Shown here: one piece after another, positions 26,914 to 35,112 of the stretch
Layout of the letters: each line of letters begins with the position of its first letter
Position numbering within the stretch: position 1 is the first letter of the stretch
Origin: Terriglobia bacterium
GTDB taxonomy: Bacteria > Acidobacteriota > Terriglobia > Terriglobales > Acidobacteriaceae
Assembly: GCA_020073525.1 (NCBI GenBank)
Contig: JAIQFA010000003.1
Coordinates: forward strand, 1-64,000
Length of the DNA stretch: 64,000 nt
Reading direction: 5' to 3'
Made by a program: the position numbers and the translations under genes
Notes under the pieces: generated by a model
Seen by the model: only the letters and a program-made list of their open reading frames with translations
Told to the model about the DNA's origin: nothing
Databases searched by the model: none

Positions 26914-27093
26914 CACAGCTACTGGCTTCTAGCTACAGACATCCGACGGCGGGCACACAAAAGTGAGTGCTGGCTTGCGAGGCTACAGCCACGTAGCCGA
27001 AAAGCGTCGACTTTTAGAGGTACGAGCTAGCAGCCAAAACACTGCTTCGCCTTGTGCGCAGATTGGCTGTAACGGAAGAGAACAGCAGGAGAA

Positions 27094-27134
27094 ACCAGAG
27101 GAAGCCCCCTGCCGGGCGCAGCGGGGCTTTTGGT
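27094..27134. terminator. Strong bidirectional hairpin terminator candidate
   Basis: AAGCCCC (27102-27108) pairs with GGGGCTT (27122-27128) around a GC-rich loop, with ACCA/TGGT pairing outside. TTTT follows on the plus strand. It lies between the converging M48 peptidase and Flp pilin genes, 10 bases beyond the pilin stop. Confidence 0.6.
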
Positions 27135-27143
27135 CGTGCAGGC

Positions 27144-27311
27144 TTATTGCGCCATGCTGCTGCCGACTTGCGAAAACACATTGTTGGCGTTGCCGCCAAT
27201 CAGACGGACCGTGCCAATCACGATCACCAGAATTACGGCGAGCATGACCGCGTATTCGGCGACGTCTTGACCGCTTTCCTCAACCCAAAGTTTACGAATT
27301 GCGTTAATCAC
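27144..27311 (-). CDS. Flp/Fap-type pilin subunit
   Basis: The 55-residue protein (from GTG 27311; GGGGGC lies 4 bases upstream) is a type IVb Flp pilin precursor. It has a short basic leader, the processing-region motif EESGQDVAEYAVMLAVIL and a hydrophobic helix continuing through VIVIGTVRLIGG. Flp pilins are cleaved by a prepilin peptidase and assembled into Tad pili. No tad assembly genes are in the window, so this is a stand-alone pilin gene. It lies downstream of a two-component system with a 12-bp palindrome in between. Confidence 0.85.
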   Translation of the reverse strand: MINAIRKLWVEESGQDVAEYAVMLAVILVIVIGTVRLIGGNANNVFSQVGSSMAQ

Positions 27312-27438
27312 TTTTGCCCCCAGTCGACGACGGCCCCTGACAGCGTTCATTCTTCAGGACAGTAGTTCGCCGCCGTATGATTGTAAAAATATCGTGAATG
27401 AGCCCTTCTCCCCAATAGCACAGCAGTGACTTTCTATA

Positions 27439-27450
27439 GCACGATCGTGC
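27439..27450. promoter_or_regulatory. Perfect 12-bp palindrome upstream of the pilin gene
   Basis: GCACGATCGTGC is fully self-complementary and lies about 128 bases before the pilin start, between it and the NarL-type regulator gene. It is a candidate operator for a dimeric regulator. It also resembles a sigma-54 -24 box, but the spacing to the -12 element is one base short. Confidence 0.4.
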
Positions 27451-27513
27451 CAGTACTACCAAGTTTGCACTAGTCCGCTCAACATCCCAGCTACGCCATT
27501 GATTACAAGTACT

Positions 27514-28248
27514 TTATACAATGGTTTTCAGGGGAAGCCCCTGGTTCACTGCAAACAGCGCCAGTTCCAGCCGGGTGGAGACCCCGAGTTTGTCGAAAAT
27601 ATTGCTGAGATGGTGCTTCACCGTGTCCTCGCTGATTTTGAAGTATTCGGCGATTTCCCGGTTGGCGTAGCCTGCCACCACCGCTGAGACGATCTCCAGT
27701 TCCCGCGGCGTCAGCCCGAATTTCTTTTGTTTCGATTCCTCGTTCGTACTCTGCATGAGGTTGCGCAGGTACTGCACCAGATTCGAAACGCTGTCCCGGC
27801 CCACCCAGTACTCCCCGGCCATCACCGCATGAATGCTCTTGAGCAACAATTGCGTGGCGGAATCCTTCAGTACCACGCCGCGCGCTCCCAACTGCAGCGC
27901 CTCCACCACCTGCTTCTTTTCTACCGCCGCAGTCAAAAGGATGATGCGCACCGCCCCCGCCGCGCCCTCGCTGGTATTCAGGTCGCGCAGCGCGTCGAGC
28001 CCCGTATGGTGCGGCATGGCCAGATCCAGCAGAAGAATGTCGGGTTTGATCTCCTTCGCCAGTTTCACCGCTTCGAGGCCGTCGCAGGCTTCGCCCACCA
28101 CTTTCATATCGCCTTCCGACTCCAGCAAGCGCCGCAACCCGTCGCGGAAAATGGGGTGATCGTCGGCAATCACAATGTGTATTGGATGAATGCGTTTCTC
28201 CATCATCGGCTTATCCGTGATTTGCTTATCTATCGCTGGCCTATCCAT
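27514..28248 (-). CDS. NarL/FixJ-type response regulator
   Basis: The 244-residue protein has an N-terminal receiver domain (acidic pocket D29/D30 in IADDHPIFRDG, phosphoacceptor D75 in LLLDLAMP, conserved lysine in GVVLKDSA). A C-terminal LuxR-type helix-turn-helix follows (LTPRELEIVSAVVAGYANRE, then TVKHHLSNIFDKLG). It should bind DNA as a phosphorylation-dependent dimer. Its first bases overlap the end of the histidine kinase gene by eight bases, which makes the two a cognate pair. The Flp pilin gene is the next gene downstream and a plausible target. Confidence 0.95.
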   Translation of the reverse strand: MDRPAIDKQITDKPMMEKRIHPIHIVIADDHPIFRDGLRRLLESEGDMKVVGEACDGLEAVKLAKEIKPDILLLDLAMPHHTGLDALRDLNTSEGAAGAVRIILLTAAVEKKQVVEALQLGARGVVLKDSATQLLLKSIHAVMAGEYWVGRDSVSNLVQYLRNLMQSTNEESKQKKFGLTPRELEIVSAVVAGYANREIAEYFKISEDTVKHHLSNIFDKLGVSTRLELALFAVNQGLPLKTIV

Positions 28249-30064
28249 GATTACTCTTTCTCGCCGGCGGAATCCGGACTTCCAGCCGCGCGCCGTGGCC
28301 CGGAGTCGATTCTATCGTGAGTTCACCCGCCAGCAGGCGTACTCTTTCCCGAATCACCGCTGGCCCCTTCCCTGTCGTCTCCAGCTCCGCGTTCGACAGC
28401 CGTCCGGAAAAAGGGAATCCTTTCCCGTCGTCTTCCACGGTCAACTGCAGATTCCCCGACCGCTGCGCCAGCCGCACCAGCACGTTGTGCGCTCCACTGT
28501 GCTTGCGCACGTTCACCAGGCTCTCCTGCACAATGCGCGCCAGTTCCCGGCACACTTTCTGTGCCAGATCCACCCGCTCCAGTTCGCTGACGAACTCGGC
28601 TGCTATGCCCGTCTCCCGCCGGAAGCGCTCCACTGTATCGGAAATGAAACCGAGAAGCCGGTCCGCGTTCACTTCGAACGACTTCATCGCCTGCATCAAT
28701 TCCCGCAACTTCAGAACTTCTTCGCGCAGCAACTGCTGGATCCGCCCCAACTCCGCATTCACCACCGGCGCCTGTGTACCCGACTGCCGCCGGAGAACGT
28801 CCAACTGCATTTCCACCGCGATCAGCGATTGAATCGCTCCATCGTGCAGTTCACGCGCGAACCGCGCCCGCTCCACTGCCCCCGCCCGCTCCCGCAACCG
28901 CCGCATCAGGTACACGTTGTAGATTGCCGGACCCACCTGCTGCGCGAATTCCTGCAGGAACCGCAATTCCTCTTCCGGATCCCCCATCTTCTCGGGATCG
29001 AACAGGAACACCCGGCCCGTCCATTCAGTCCCAAATTCCAAGGCCACCGAAACCACCGCTTTAAATGTTTCCACGCGCGCCAGCGCATCCAGAAATCCTG
29101 TGCTGGCATCGCGCAGACGCACGCCCTCGCGATTGAGCAGAACCGCCTGAAAACCCTTGGCGCCACGCGAGGCATACACCGCGTCCGCCGGCGAGTCGAA
29201 CAGATACACCTTTTCGTTCTCCGGCAAAGCTTCACGCCAGCGCAAGGCTTGGGCGCCCTCGGCGCCACGCTTCACTTCCGAGAGAAATACCCGGTAACTG
29301 TGCACTTCCTGCGAAGCGCCCAGCACCCGCGACGCGCCATAGATACTCATCGCCTCGCCGAGAATCTGCTGCATCGTCCCGGTCAATCCCGCTTCCACCC
29401 GCGTCGAACTGAGAACGCGGGTGATCACCGCGCGCTCTGCCCGCACTTTCTTCTGGTTCTCCGACATGTAGCCAAGCAGAAATCCGAGCACAATCAGATA
29501 CACCGAACTCATGAACAACTGCTGCGGATCCAGTTCCCGCACGCTCAGGCCCAGTCGCGGTAGATGCACCATCCGTAGCCACTGATCCGCCGCCAGTTCC
29601 AGTCCAGCTCGCACTGCGTAGGCTTCCAGTTCCAGCAGCGCCACGACCGAGGCCGCCGTGCCCACCGTCTCCCACAGTCCCCAACGATAGGCTGCCGCAG
29701 CCATCACGAACACGAAGAACAGAAAGAATGGCCCGTGCTGCGCCGTCGCGAACAAGGAAATCAGCACCGGCCAGAGGATGTCCACCGCGTGCACCACCAG
29801 GCGAAAATTCCTTGTCGACTGCGGACGGAAGCGAACCAGCAACATCACCACCACCGCATGGACCAGGTACACCGTGAGCAGCCAGTACAGCCAGCGCGAA
29901 TAGGCAAAGCCGCGCGCCGGCTCCATCCAAAGGGCAAGATCCGCCACAATCGTCAACGCCACCCGCGCCGTCGCCAGCCAGCGCTCGGTGCGCCGGATTT
30001 CGCCCGCACTGAGCGGCGCCCGGAAGCGCCATAGATCACGGTAATGAGGGATTATCCAAGACAA
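28241..30064 (-). CDS. Membrane sensor histidine kinase of the NarX/DegS class
   Basis: The 607-residue protein has about five or six N-terminal transmembrane helices (to about 205), a GAF-like region (about 230-390), and a HisKA_3 dimerisation domain with phosphoacceptor H407 in RFARELHDGAIQSL. The C-terminal ATPase has LVNVRKHSGAHNVLV and VEDDGKGFPF. It pairs with the overlapping NarL-type regulator. The start is probably TTG 30064, since the membrane segment needs the residues that follow. The stimulus cannot be read from the sequence. Confidence 0.92.
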   Translation of the reverse strand: MSWIIPHYRDLWRFRAPLSAGEIRRTERWLATARVALTIVADLALWMEPARGFAYSRWLYWLLTVYLVHAVVVMLLVRFRPQSTRNFRLVVHAVDILWPVLISLFATAQHGPFFLFFVFVMAAAAYRWGLWETVGTAASVVALLELEAYAVRAGLELAADQWLRMVHLPRLGLSVRELDPQQLFMSSVYLIVLGFLLGYMSENQKKVRAERAVITRVLSSTRVEAGLTGTMQQILGEAMSIYGASRVLGASQEVHSYRVFLSEVKRGAEGAQALRWREALPENEKVYLFDSPADAVYASRGAKGFQAVLLNREGVRLRDASTGFLDALARVETFKAVVSVALEFGTEWTGRVFLFDPEKMGDPEEELRFLQEFAQQVGPAIYNVYLMRRLRERAGAVERARFARELHDGAIQSLIAVEMQLDVLRRQSGTQAPVVNAELGRIQQLLREEVLKLRELMQAMKSFEVNADRLLGFISDTVERFRRETGIAAEFVSELERVDLAQKVCRELARIVQESLVNVRKHSGAHNVLVRLAQRSGNLQLTVEDDGKGFPFSGRLSNAELETTGKGPAVIRERVRLLAGELTIESTPGHGARLEVRIPPARKSNHG

Positions 30065-30125
30065 GCGGGGATTCTCGTCGTCAAACGCTCCATTCTAACG
30101 CGGAGTGGTTCATTCTAGCTTTCCC

Positions 30126-30172
30126 GTAGAGACGCAGCTTGCCGTCTGAAACGGGGCGAGCCCCGTCTCTAC
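30126..30172. repeat. GTAGAGACG...CGTCTCTAC palindromic repeat, copy 1
   Basis: GTAGAGACGCAGCTTGCCGT (from 30126) pairs with ACGGGGCGAGCCCCGTCTCTAC (ending at 30172) through the outer GTAGAGACG/CGTCTCTAC arms. Related elements occur at 39111-39192, 41463-41526 and 46659-46725. It lies between two divergently transcribed kinase genes. Apart from it, the 247-base space holds the TTG ribosome site GGAG (30299-30302). Confidence 0.7.
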
Positions 30173-30311
30173 AGAGAGCGCAGTTAGAGAGGAGAAATCG
30201 AGACGGCCTGAAAGGATAGGGTTCCCGACCTCAGCGAGCCTGCCAGGAGTTACTCTAGTAACCACTCATCCCGTGCAACACGCTCTAGAATGGAGGCCGG
30301 AGTAGTTTGCC

Positions 30312-32090
30312 TTGGCTACACGCACGAAAATTTGGGTCTCTGTGCTGGTCGCCCTGGTTCTCGCCCAGACCGCAGCCTCGCTGCTGATGCCCCGGGGAGA
30401 TGCGCTGACCATTGCCAGCGACCTGATTCAAGGCAGTCTCCTGCTGGTGGCCACCGCCACCTATCTATCCAATACCTCGCGTTCCCGCTGCCCGACGTTT
30501 CACATCCGGCTCTTCTGGATCCTGATGAGCGTGGGCATGATCTTCTGGCTCACGTACCAGGGAATGTGGAATTACTTTGAAGTCTTTAAGCGTGAGGACG
30601 TGCCCAATCCCTTTCTCGGCGACACCGTCCTGTTCCTTCACCTGGTGCCCATGATCGCCGCTCTCGCCGTCCTCCCTCATCTGCGGGAAGAGGAGCGTGA
30701 TGAACGTGTCCGCATGCTCGACTTTGCCCTGCTGCTCACATGGTGGGTCTTCATTTATGTATATGCGGTGATCCCATGGGAAACCGTTCAAATCGATGAG
30801 CCGACCTACAGCGCCAACTTCAATTTCGCGTACCTGACAGAAAAGCTTGTCTTGCTGGTCGCGCTCGCCATTGTCGCCTATACCACGAGTGGCGGCTGGC
30901 GACAGCTCTACGGACAATTGCTCGGCGCCGGCGCCCTCTACGCCTCCAGTTCTTATGTTGCCAACTGGGCAATTTCGCACAAGCTTTACTACAGCGGCAG
31001 CATCTACGACATCCCGCTCACCGTTTCCATTGCCTGGATGGGGGCGGCTCCCTTGCTCTCTCTGCGCCTCAACTTGTCTGATTCCAGGCCGACGCAGCCG
31101 CTGCTTGGCGTCTGGATTACGCGCCTGAGCATGGTCGCACTGTTCAGCCTTCTGTGGACCGCCATGCGGTCTGAGTTGGACCCGGCGCTGCCGTCTTCGG
31201 TCAAGAGCTTCCGCATTACTGTGAGTCTCCTGACCATGGTCGTGATGGGTGTCGTGGTTTTCTGGCGCCAGCGCTTGCTGCGAGAAGAATTGTCGCAGTT
31301 TCTGGAAAGGTCACGCCGCTCTTTCGATGACCTCAAGGCCCTGCAGGAACAGTTGATTCATTCGGAGAAGCTGGCGTCGCTAGGCCAGTTGGTGGGCGGA
31401 GCCGCCCACGAGATCAACAATCCGCTCACTGCCATGCTGGGCTACTCCGATCTGCTGAGCGCATCCCAGCTACCGCCCGCGGAAAACAACCAGGCCGCGC
31501 AAATCGGCGAGCAGGTCCGCCGCACCACTACGCTGGTGGCGAGTTTGCTCACCTTTGCCCGTCAGGCCCCGGCCCGCCTTGCCGCCGTTGACATCAACTC
31601 CGTGCTGCAAACCGCGGTGCGCCTGCTGATTCCCCAGTTCGAGGGACAATCCAACTCGATCCGGCTTGAGCTCGCGCCTACCCTGCCGCTCGTCCTCGCA
31701 GACTCCAACCAGGTTCTGCACGTCTGCATGCACCTTGCGGGACAAATCAATGCCCGTCTCGATCGCGAAAGACACTCCGTTCTGATTGTTCGCACCCACA
31801 GCAAGGGGAATTTGGTTATGGTTGACTTTTCTTCGCACGATCCTTCTGTGGATACATCGTCGCAGCAGCATCTCTCGTTTTCGTCACCGCTGAACTCCGA
31901 AGGCGCGAACAAACCTTCCACTCTTTCGCTGAGCGCCTGCTGCCGCATCGTCGAAGAACACGGCGGCCGCCTCTTGCAGCCGTCCGCTTCGGATCGCCCA
32001 GCCTTTCGCATGGAACTGCAAGCAGCGGCAGGTTCCGCCAGCCGTTCCGCATCCGCCCCCAGCCGCGCCGCCGCACGTGGCAGTTCGTAA
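30312..32090 (+). CDS. Membrane histidine kinase-like protein with degenerate ATPase domain
   Basis: The 592-residue protein has about nine predicted transmembrane helices (to about 320), a coiled linker (RRSFDDLKALQEQLIHSEKL) and a HisKA domain with phosphoacceptor H366 in GGAAHEINNPLTAMLGYSDL. The region that should be the ATPase is eroded. The N-box reads DSNQVLHVCMHLAGQINARL and lacks the LLxNAxxA core asparagine, no DxGxG lid is visible (DFSSHDPSVDTSSQ instead), and only LSLSACCRIVEEHGGRL survives of the C-terminal box. It may be phosphorylated by another kinase or act only by binding. The start is TTG 30312 with GGAG nine bases upstream. Confidence 0.8.
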   Translation: MATRTKIWVSVLVALVLAQTAASLLMPRGDALTIASDLIQGSLLLVATATYLSNTSRSRCPTFHIRLFWILMSVGMIFWLTYQGMWNYFEVFKREDVPNPFLGDTVLFLHLVPMIAALAVLPHLREEERDERVRMLDFALLLTWWVFIYVYAVIPWETVQIDEPTYSANFNFAYLTEKLVLLVALAIVAYTTSGGWRQLYGQLLGAGALYASSSYVANWAISHKLYYSGSIYDIPLTVSIAWMGAAPLLSLRLNLSDSRPTQPLLGVWITRLSMVALFSLLWTAMRSELDPALPSSVKSFRITVSLLTMVVMGVVVFWRQRLLREELSQFLERSRRSFDDLKALQEQLIHSEKLASLGQLVGGAAHEINNPLTAMLGYSDLLSASQLPPAENNQAAQIGEQVRRTTTLVASLLTFARQAPARLAAVDINSVLQTAVRLLIPQFEGQSNSIRLELAPTLPLVLADSNQVLHVCMHLAGQINARLDRERHSVLIVRTHSKGNLVMVDFSSHDPSVDTSSQQHLSFSSPLNSEGANKPSTLSLSACCRIVEEHGGRLLQPSASDRPAFRMELQAAAGSASRSASAPSRAAARGSS

Positions 32091-32127
32091 CACTGCGCGT
32101 AGGTACTGGGCCAATATGCGAAACTGT

Positions 32128-32201
32128 TAACCACAAAGGCCACGAAGGAAACCCCTGAGACGAGAAGCCTTCGTGATACTTCGTGTCCTTGGTGGTTCAG
32201 G
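32128..32201. repeat. Inverted pair of the ACCAC-AAGG repeat
   Basis: The left arm TTAACCACAAAGGCCACGAA begins at 32128. The right arm (CCTTCGTGATACTTCGTG, then TCCTTGGTGGTTCAGG) spans 32168-32201. It has the same structure as at 952-1034, and lies between the kinase-like gene and the 34-bp inverted repeat at 32265. Confidence 0.75.
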
Positions 32202-32264
32202 GTTTTCTCGGTTGCATCGTGAAACCCACTACCTGCGCGCATCCTGGATTGACACATTTCGAAT

Positions 32265-32346
32265 TTGTCATCCTGAGCGCTGCGAAGGACCTGCTTTCTT
32301 TTCAACCGCCAGGAAAGCAGATCCTTCGCTGCGCTCAGGATGACAA
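32265..32346. repeat. 34-bp inverted repeat, 'TTGTCATCCTGAGCG' element
   Basis: The arms 32265-32298 and 32313-32346 are reverse complements at 32 of 34 positions. They begin TTGTCATCCTGAGCGC and end CTGCTTTC at a 14-base centre. The transcript of either strand would form a very stable stem. The right arm overlaps the last twelve bases of rlmN and provides its stop codon. Elements of this kind are dispersed in several bacterial phyla; no transposase is associated here. Confidence 0.85.
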
Positions 32347-33489
32347 GGTTGATTTTGAGTCGCTGGCGGGCACGACTTCCACAGTTCTCTTGAGTTGTCC
32401 GCACGCTGCGAAAATGTCGCGTCCTCGCGGCCTGCGCACGAAGGTTGGAATTCCCGCCGCTGCCAGAATCCGCTGGAACGCCAACACCCGCTCTTGCTCC
32501 GGCGTCCGGTAGGGCAACTCCGTCCCCGGATTCAACGCAATCAAATTCACTTTTGCCCTGATGCCGCGCACCAACTCCACCACTTCGCGCGCCTGCTCTG
32601 GAGCATCATTGACGCCCGCCAGCAGCACGTATTCAAACGTGAGCCGCTCCCGCGCCCGCAGCGGAAACTCCCGCGCCGCTTTCATGAGCTCCGTGAGGCT
32701 CCACTTCCGGTTCAGCGGCATCACCTCGCTGCGCAATGTGTCATTCGATCCATTCAGCGAGATCGCCAGCTTCGGCCGCAGCGGCTCCTGCCCAAAATCG
32801 CGGATCCTTGGCACGATTCCCGCCGTCGACACGGTCATACGCGACTCTGGAATCCCCACGCCCTCCGCCAGCAGCCGCACTGACTTCATGAAGTTCTCGT
32901 AATTCAGAAAAGGTTCGCCCATGCCCATGAACACGATGTTGACGCGCTGCAGTGGCGGCTCCACTCCCTGCTCCCGCAGCACAGCCGCGATCTGCCCCAC
33001 GATTTCTCCCGCTTCGAGATTGCGCTTGACCCCAAGCAGCGCCGTAAAGCAGAACTTGCAGTTCACTGCACATCCCACCTGGCTGGATACGCAAATCGTA
33101 GCCCGCCGCCACCCCGCTGGAGCGGTTCCTCCCGCGATCTCATCTCCCGCCTCGGTTCCGTCGCCGCTTTCGCCCCCATCGCCCTCCGGCATCCAGACCG
33201 TTTCCACCGTCTCCCCGTCGGCCAGTTCCACCAGGTACCGTACCGTGCCGTCGCTCGAAACAAACTTGCGCGCAATCACCGGAAATCCAACCCGCCAGCC
33301 TTCCTCCACCAGACGAGCCCGATATTCCAGCGGCAGGGTCGAAACCTGATCCAGCCGGTCAATCTTTTGCCGATAGACCGCATCAAATAGCTGCTGACCT
33401 CGGTAGGCAGGCTGCCCCGACCCAGTCGCAAGATTCGTGAGCTCCGGCAAGGTAAGTCCTAGTAGCGAATTGGGTGGCTGCTTTGGCAT
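32335..33489 (-). CDS. rlmN: 23S rRNA (adenine2503-C2)-methyltransferase (RlmN)
   Basis: The 384-residue radical-SAM enzyme methylates A2503 of 23S rRNA (and A37 of some tRNAs). The [4Fe-4S] cysteines are C140, C144 and C147 (GCAVNCKFCFTA), and the catalytic cysteine is in DIFAACGQLK near the C-terminus. ATG 33489 (MPKQPPNSLLG) gives the normal N-terminus; a longer frame upstream is repeat sequence. Between MPEG and RATICVSSQVGC lies an unusual Gly/Glu-rich insertion of about 25 residues (102-127). The last residues (SKSTLSS) and the stop are encoded by a dispersed inverted repeat. Confidence 0.94.
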   Translation of the reverse strand: MPKQPPNSLLGLTLPELTNLATGSGQPAYRGQQLFDAVYRQKIDRLDQVSTLPLEYRARLVEEGWRVGFPVIARKFVSSDGTVRYLVELADGETVETVWMPEGDGGESGDGTEAGDEIAGGTAPAGWRRATICVSSQVGCAVNCKFCFTALLGVKRNLEAGEIVGQIAAVLREQGVEPPLQRVNIVFMGMGEPFLNYENFMKSVRLLAEGVGIPESRMTVSTAGIVPRIRDFGQEPLRPKLAISLNGSNDTLRSEVMPLNRKWSLTELMKAAREFPLRARERLTFEYVLLAGVNDAPEQAREVVELVRGIRAKVNLIALNPGTELPYRTPEQERVLAFQRILAAAGIPTFVRRPRGRDIFAACGQLKRTVEVVPASDSKSTLSS

Positions 33490-33494
33490 TTGGC

Positions 33495-33530
33495 GCTGGT
33501 GGAGCGACGGGCGTCCTCGCCCGTCTTTCA
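33495..33530. repeat. GACGGGCG/CGCCCGTC hairpin
   Basis: GACGGGCG (33506-33513) and CGCCCGTC (33518-33525) form an 8-bp stem around TCCT, preceded by GGTGGAGC. The same motif occurs at 39832-39850 and in partial form at 34991-35060. It lies immediately upstream of rlmN. Confidence 0.55.
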
Positions 33531-33689
33531 CCATAATACTGAAATCATGGTGCGAAATAGCCGGCGTAAGTTACACAAACGAAAGGCTGATATTCACTCG
33601 CTCTTTCCTCGCCCTGGATTGTGGGAGAATAACAATAGCAACCTGCCCGTAAATTCATACTTACGTCTTAATCTCGCAATAAGGAATCA

Positions 33690-34967
33690 ATGGTAAAAGA
33701 AACTCGAAGCATTCGTCGTCAAACGCTGCCGAACGGGCTAACCATCATCACCGAGCAGATGCCCCACATCCGCTCAGTCGCCATCGGCATCTGGCTCAAG
33801 TCGGGCTCGCGCGACGAAGATTCCGAATGGAATGGCATCTCCCACTTCATCGAGCACATGGTGTTTAAGGGCACGGAAGCCCGGTCCGCCGAAGACATCG
33901 CCCGTCAGGTCGATTCGATCGGCGGCAACATGGACGCTTTCACGGCGAAAGAATGTATCTGCTTCAACATCAAAGTTCTCGACGAGCACCTTCCGCTCGC
34001 CATGGATGTCCTCAGCGATCTCGTGCTTCATCCCGTCTTCGATGCCGGCGACATCGCGCGCGAGCGCGGCGTCATCCTCGAAGAGATAAAAATGGACCAG
34101 GACAATCCCGACTACCTCGTCCACGAAATCTTCACCCAAAGTTTCTGGAAGGACCACGCCCTCGGCCTGCCCATCCTGGGCACGCGCGAAACGGTCAAGA
34201 AATTCGAGCGCCCCGTTGTGTCCCGCTTTTATGGACACCATTTCGCCCCCGGTAATCTCATCGTCAGCGCCGCGGGCAACCTCGACCACAAACATTTTGT
34301 CGAACTCGTCGCCAGGCATTTCGAACACGTGAAGCCGGCGAAGAACGGTTTGAACTCGCCCCAGCCCAAAACTTTTTCCCGCATCAACCTGCGTAACAAG
34401 AAATCGCTCGAGCAGGTGCAAATCTGCATCGGCGTCCCGTCGCATCCCATGGCGCACGAACGCCGTTACGCTTCCTACATCCTGAATACGTTGCTCGGAG
34501 GCGGCATGAGCTCCCGCCTGTTCCAGAACATCCGCGAGCGCCAGGGACTCGCCTATTCCATCTATAGTGACCTCAATCCCTACCGTGACACCGGTTCCAT
34601 GTGTGTTTACGCGGGCACTTCGCGTGAGTCGGCGATCAAAGTTGTCGAGTGCGTAGTCGAGGAATTTCGCAACCTGAAAACCACGCCCGTCCCTGAAGAA
34701 GAACTGCGCCGCTCCAAGGACCAGCTCAAAGGCAGCCTGATGCTCTCGCTCGAATCCTCGACCGCGCGCATGTCGAACCTTGCCCGCCAGGAAATGTACT
34801 ACGACCATTTCTACGGACTCGACGAACTGATCGAACGCATCGAGGCCGTGACCACACAAGACCTGCAGCAGACCGCCGAGGAATTTTTCCGCACCGAGCA
34901 GATTGCAGTAACCATCCTGGGCAATCTGACCGGTCTAAAACTAACCCGAGACCAGCTAGTCTGCTAA
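33690..34967 (+). CDS. M16-family zinc peptidase (pitrilysin / processing-peptidase type)
   Basis: The 425-residue protein has the inverted zinc motif HFIEH (H52, E55, H56) in SHFIEHMVFKGTE, with the downstream glutamate region RGVILEEIKMDQDNP. The C-terminal half (LLGGGMSSRLFQNIRERQGL) is the usual non-catalytic M16 domain. The N-terminal RRQTLPNGLTIITEQMPHIR is typical of bacterial homologues of mitochondrial processing peptidase beta. It probably degrades peptides in the cytoplasm. AAGGA lies five bases before the ATG. It has no operon partner. Confidence 0.93.
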   Translation: MVKETRSIRRQTLPNGLTIITEQMPHIRSVAIGIWLKSGSRDEDSEWNGISHFIEHMVFKGTEARSAEDIARQVDSIGGNMDAFTAKECICFNIKVLDEHLPLAMDVLSDLVLHPVFDAGDIARERGVILEEIKMDQDNPDYLVHEIFTQSFWKDHALGLPILGTRETVKKFERPVVSRFYGHHFAPGNLIVSAAGNLDHKHFVELVARHFEHVKPAKNGLNSPQPKTFSRINLRNKKSLEQVQICIGVPSHPMAHERRYASYILNTLLGGGMSSRLFQNIRERQGLAYSIYSDLNPYRDTGSMCVYAGTSRESAIKVVECVVEEFRNLKTTPVPEEELRRSKDQLKGSLMLSLESSTARMSNLARQEMYYDHFYGLDELIERIEAVTTQDLQQTAEEFFRTEQIAVTILGNLTGLKLTRDQLVC

Positions 34968-34990
34968 AAGGTTGTGTAGGCGTTGGGTGG

Positions 34991-35060
34991 GGTGATGTTG
35001 GGACGGCCGCCTCGCCCCGTCCATGCCGAGCGAAGCTCGGCCCCGTTCTTCGCCCGTCTG
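34991..35060. repeat. GGACGG...CCCGTC type repeat cluster
   Basis: GGGACGGCCGCCTCGCCCCG (from 34998) and the small palindrome GCCGAGCGAAGCTCGGCC (35026-35043) are followed by TTCGCCCGTC. These belong with the hairpins at 33495 and 39832. They lie between the M16 peptidase gene and the next gene. Confidence 0.45.
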
Positions 35061-35112
35061 CAACCGGCGGTCGTGTTATTCTCCACGCCTAATCACCAAC
35101 GCATTCCGCAAT

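Noticed and set aside
27437-27455. Sigma-54 promoter upstream of the Flp pilin (TGGCACG on the minus strand)
   Set aside because: The -24 box matches, but the GC of the -12 box is one base too close, and the site is explained as well by the 12-bp palindrome.
32128-32346. CRISPR array
   Set aside because: The repeats are inverted rather than direct, are only two per locus and have no regular spacers or cas genes.
35023-35112. N-terminal extension of the GT87-like protein
   Set aside because: It translates a dispersed-repeat stretch and has no ribosome site. GTG 35113 is the more likely start.
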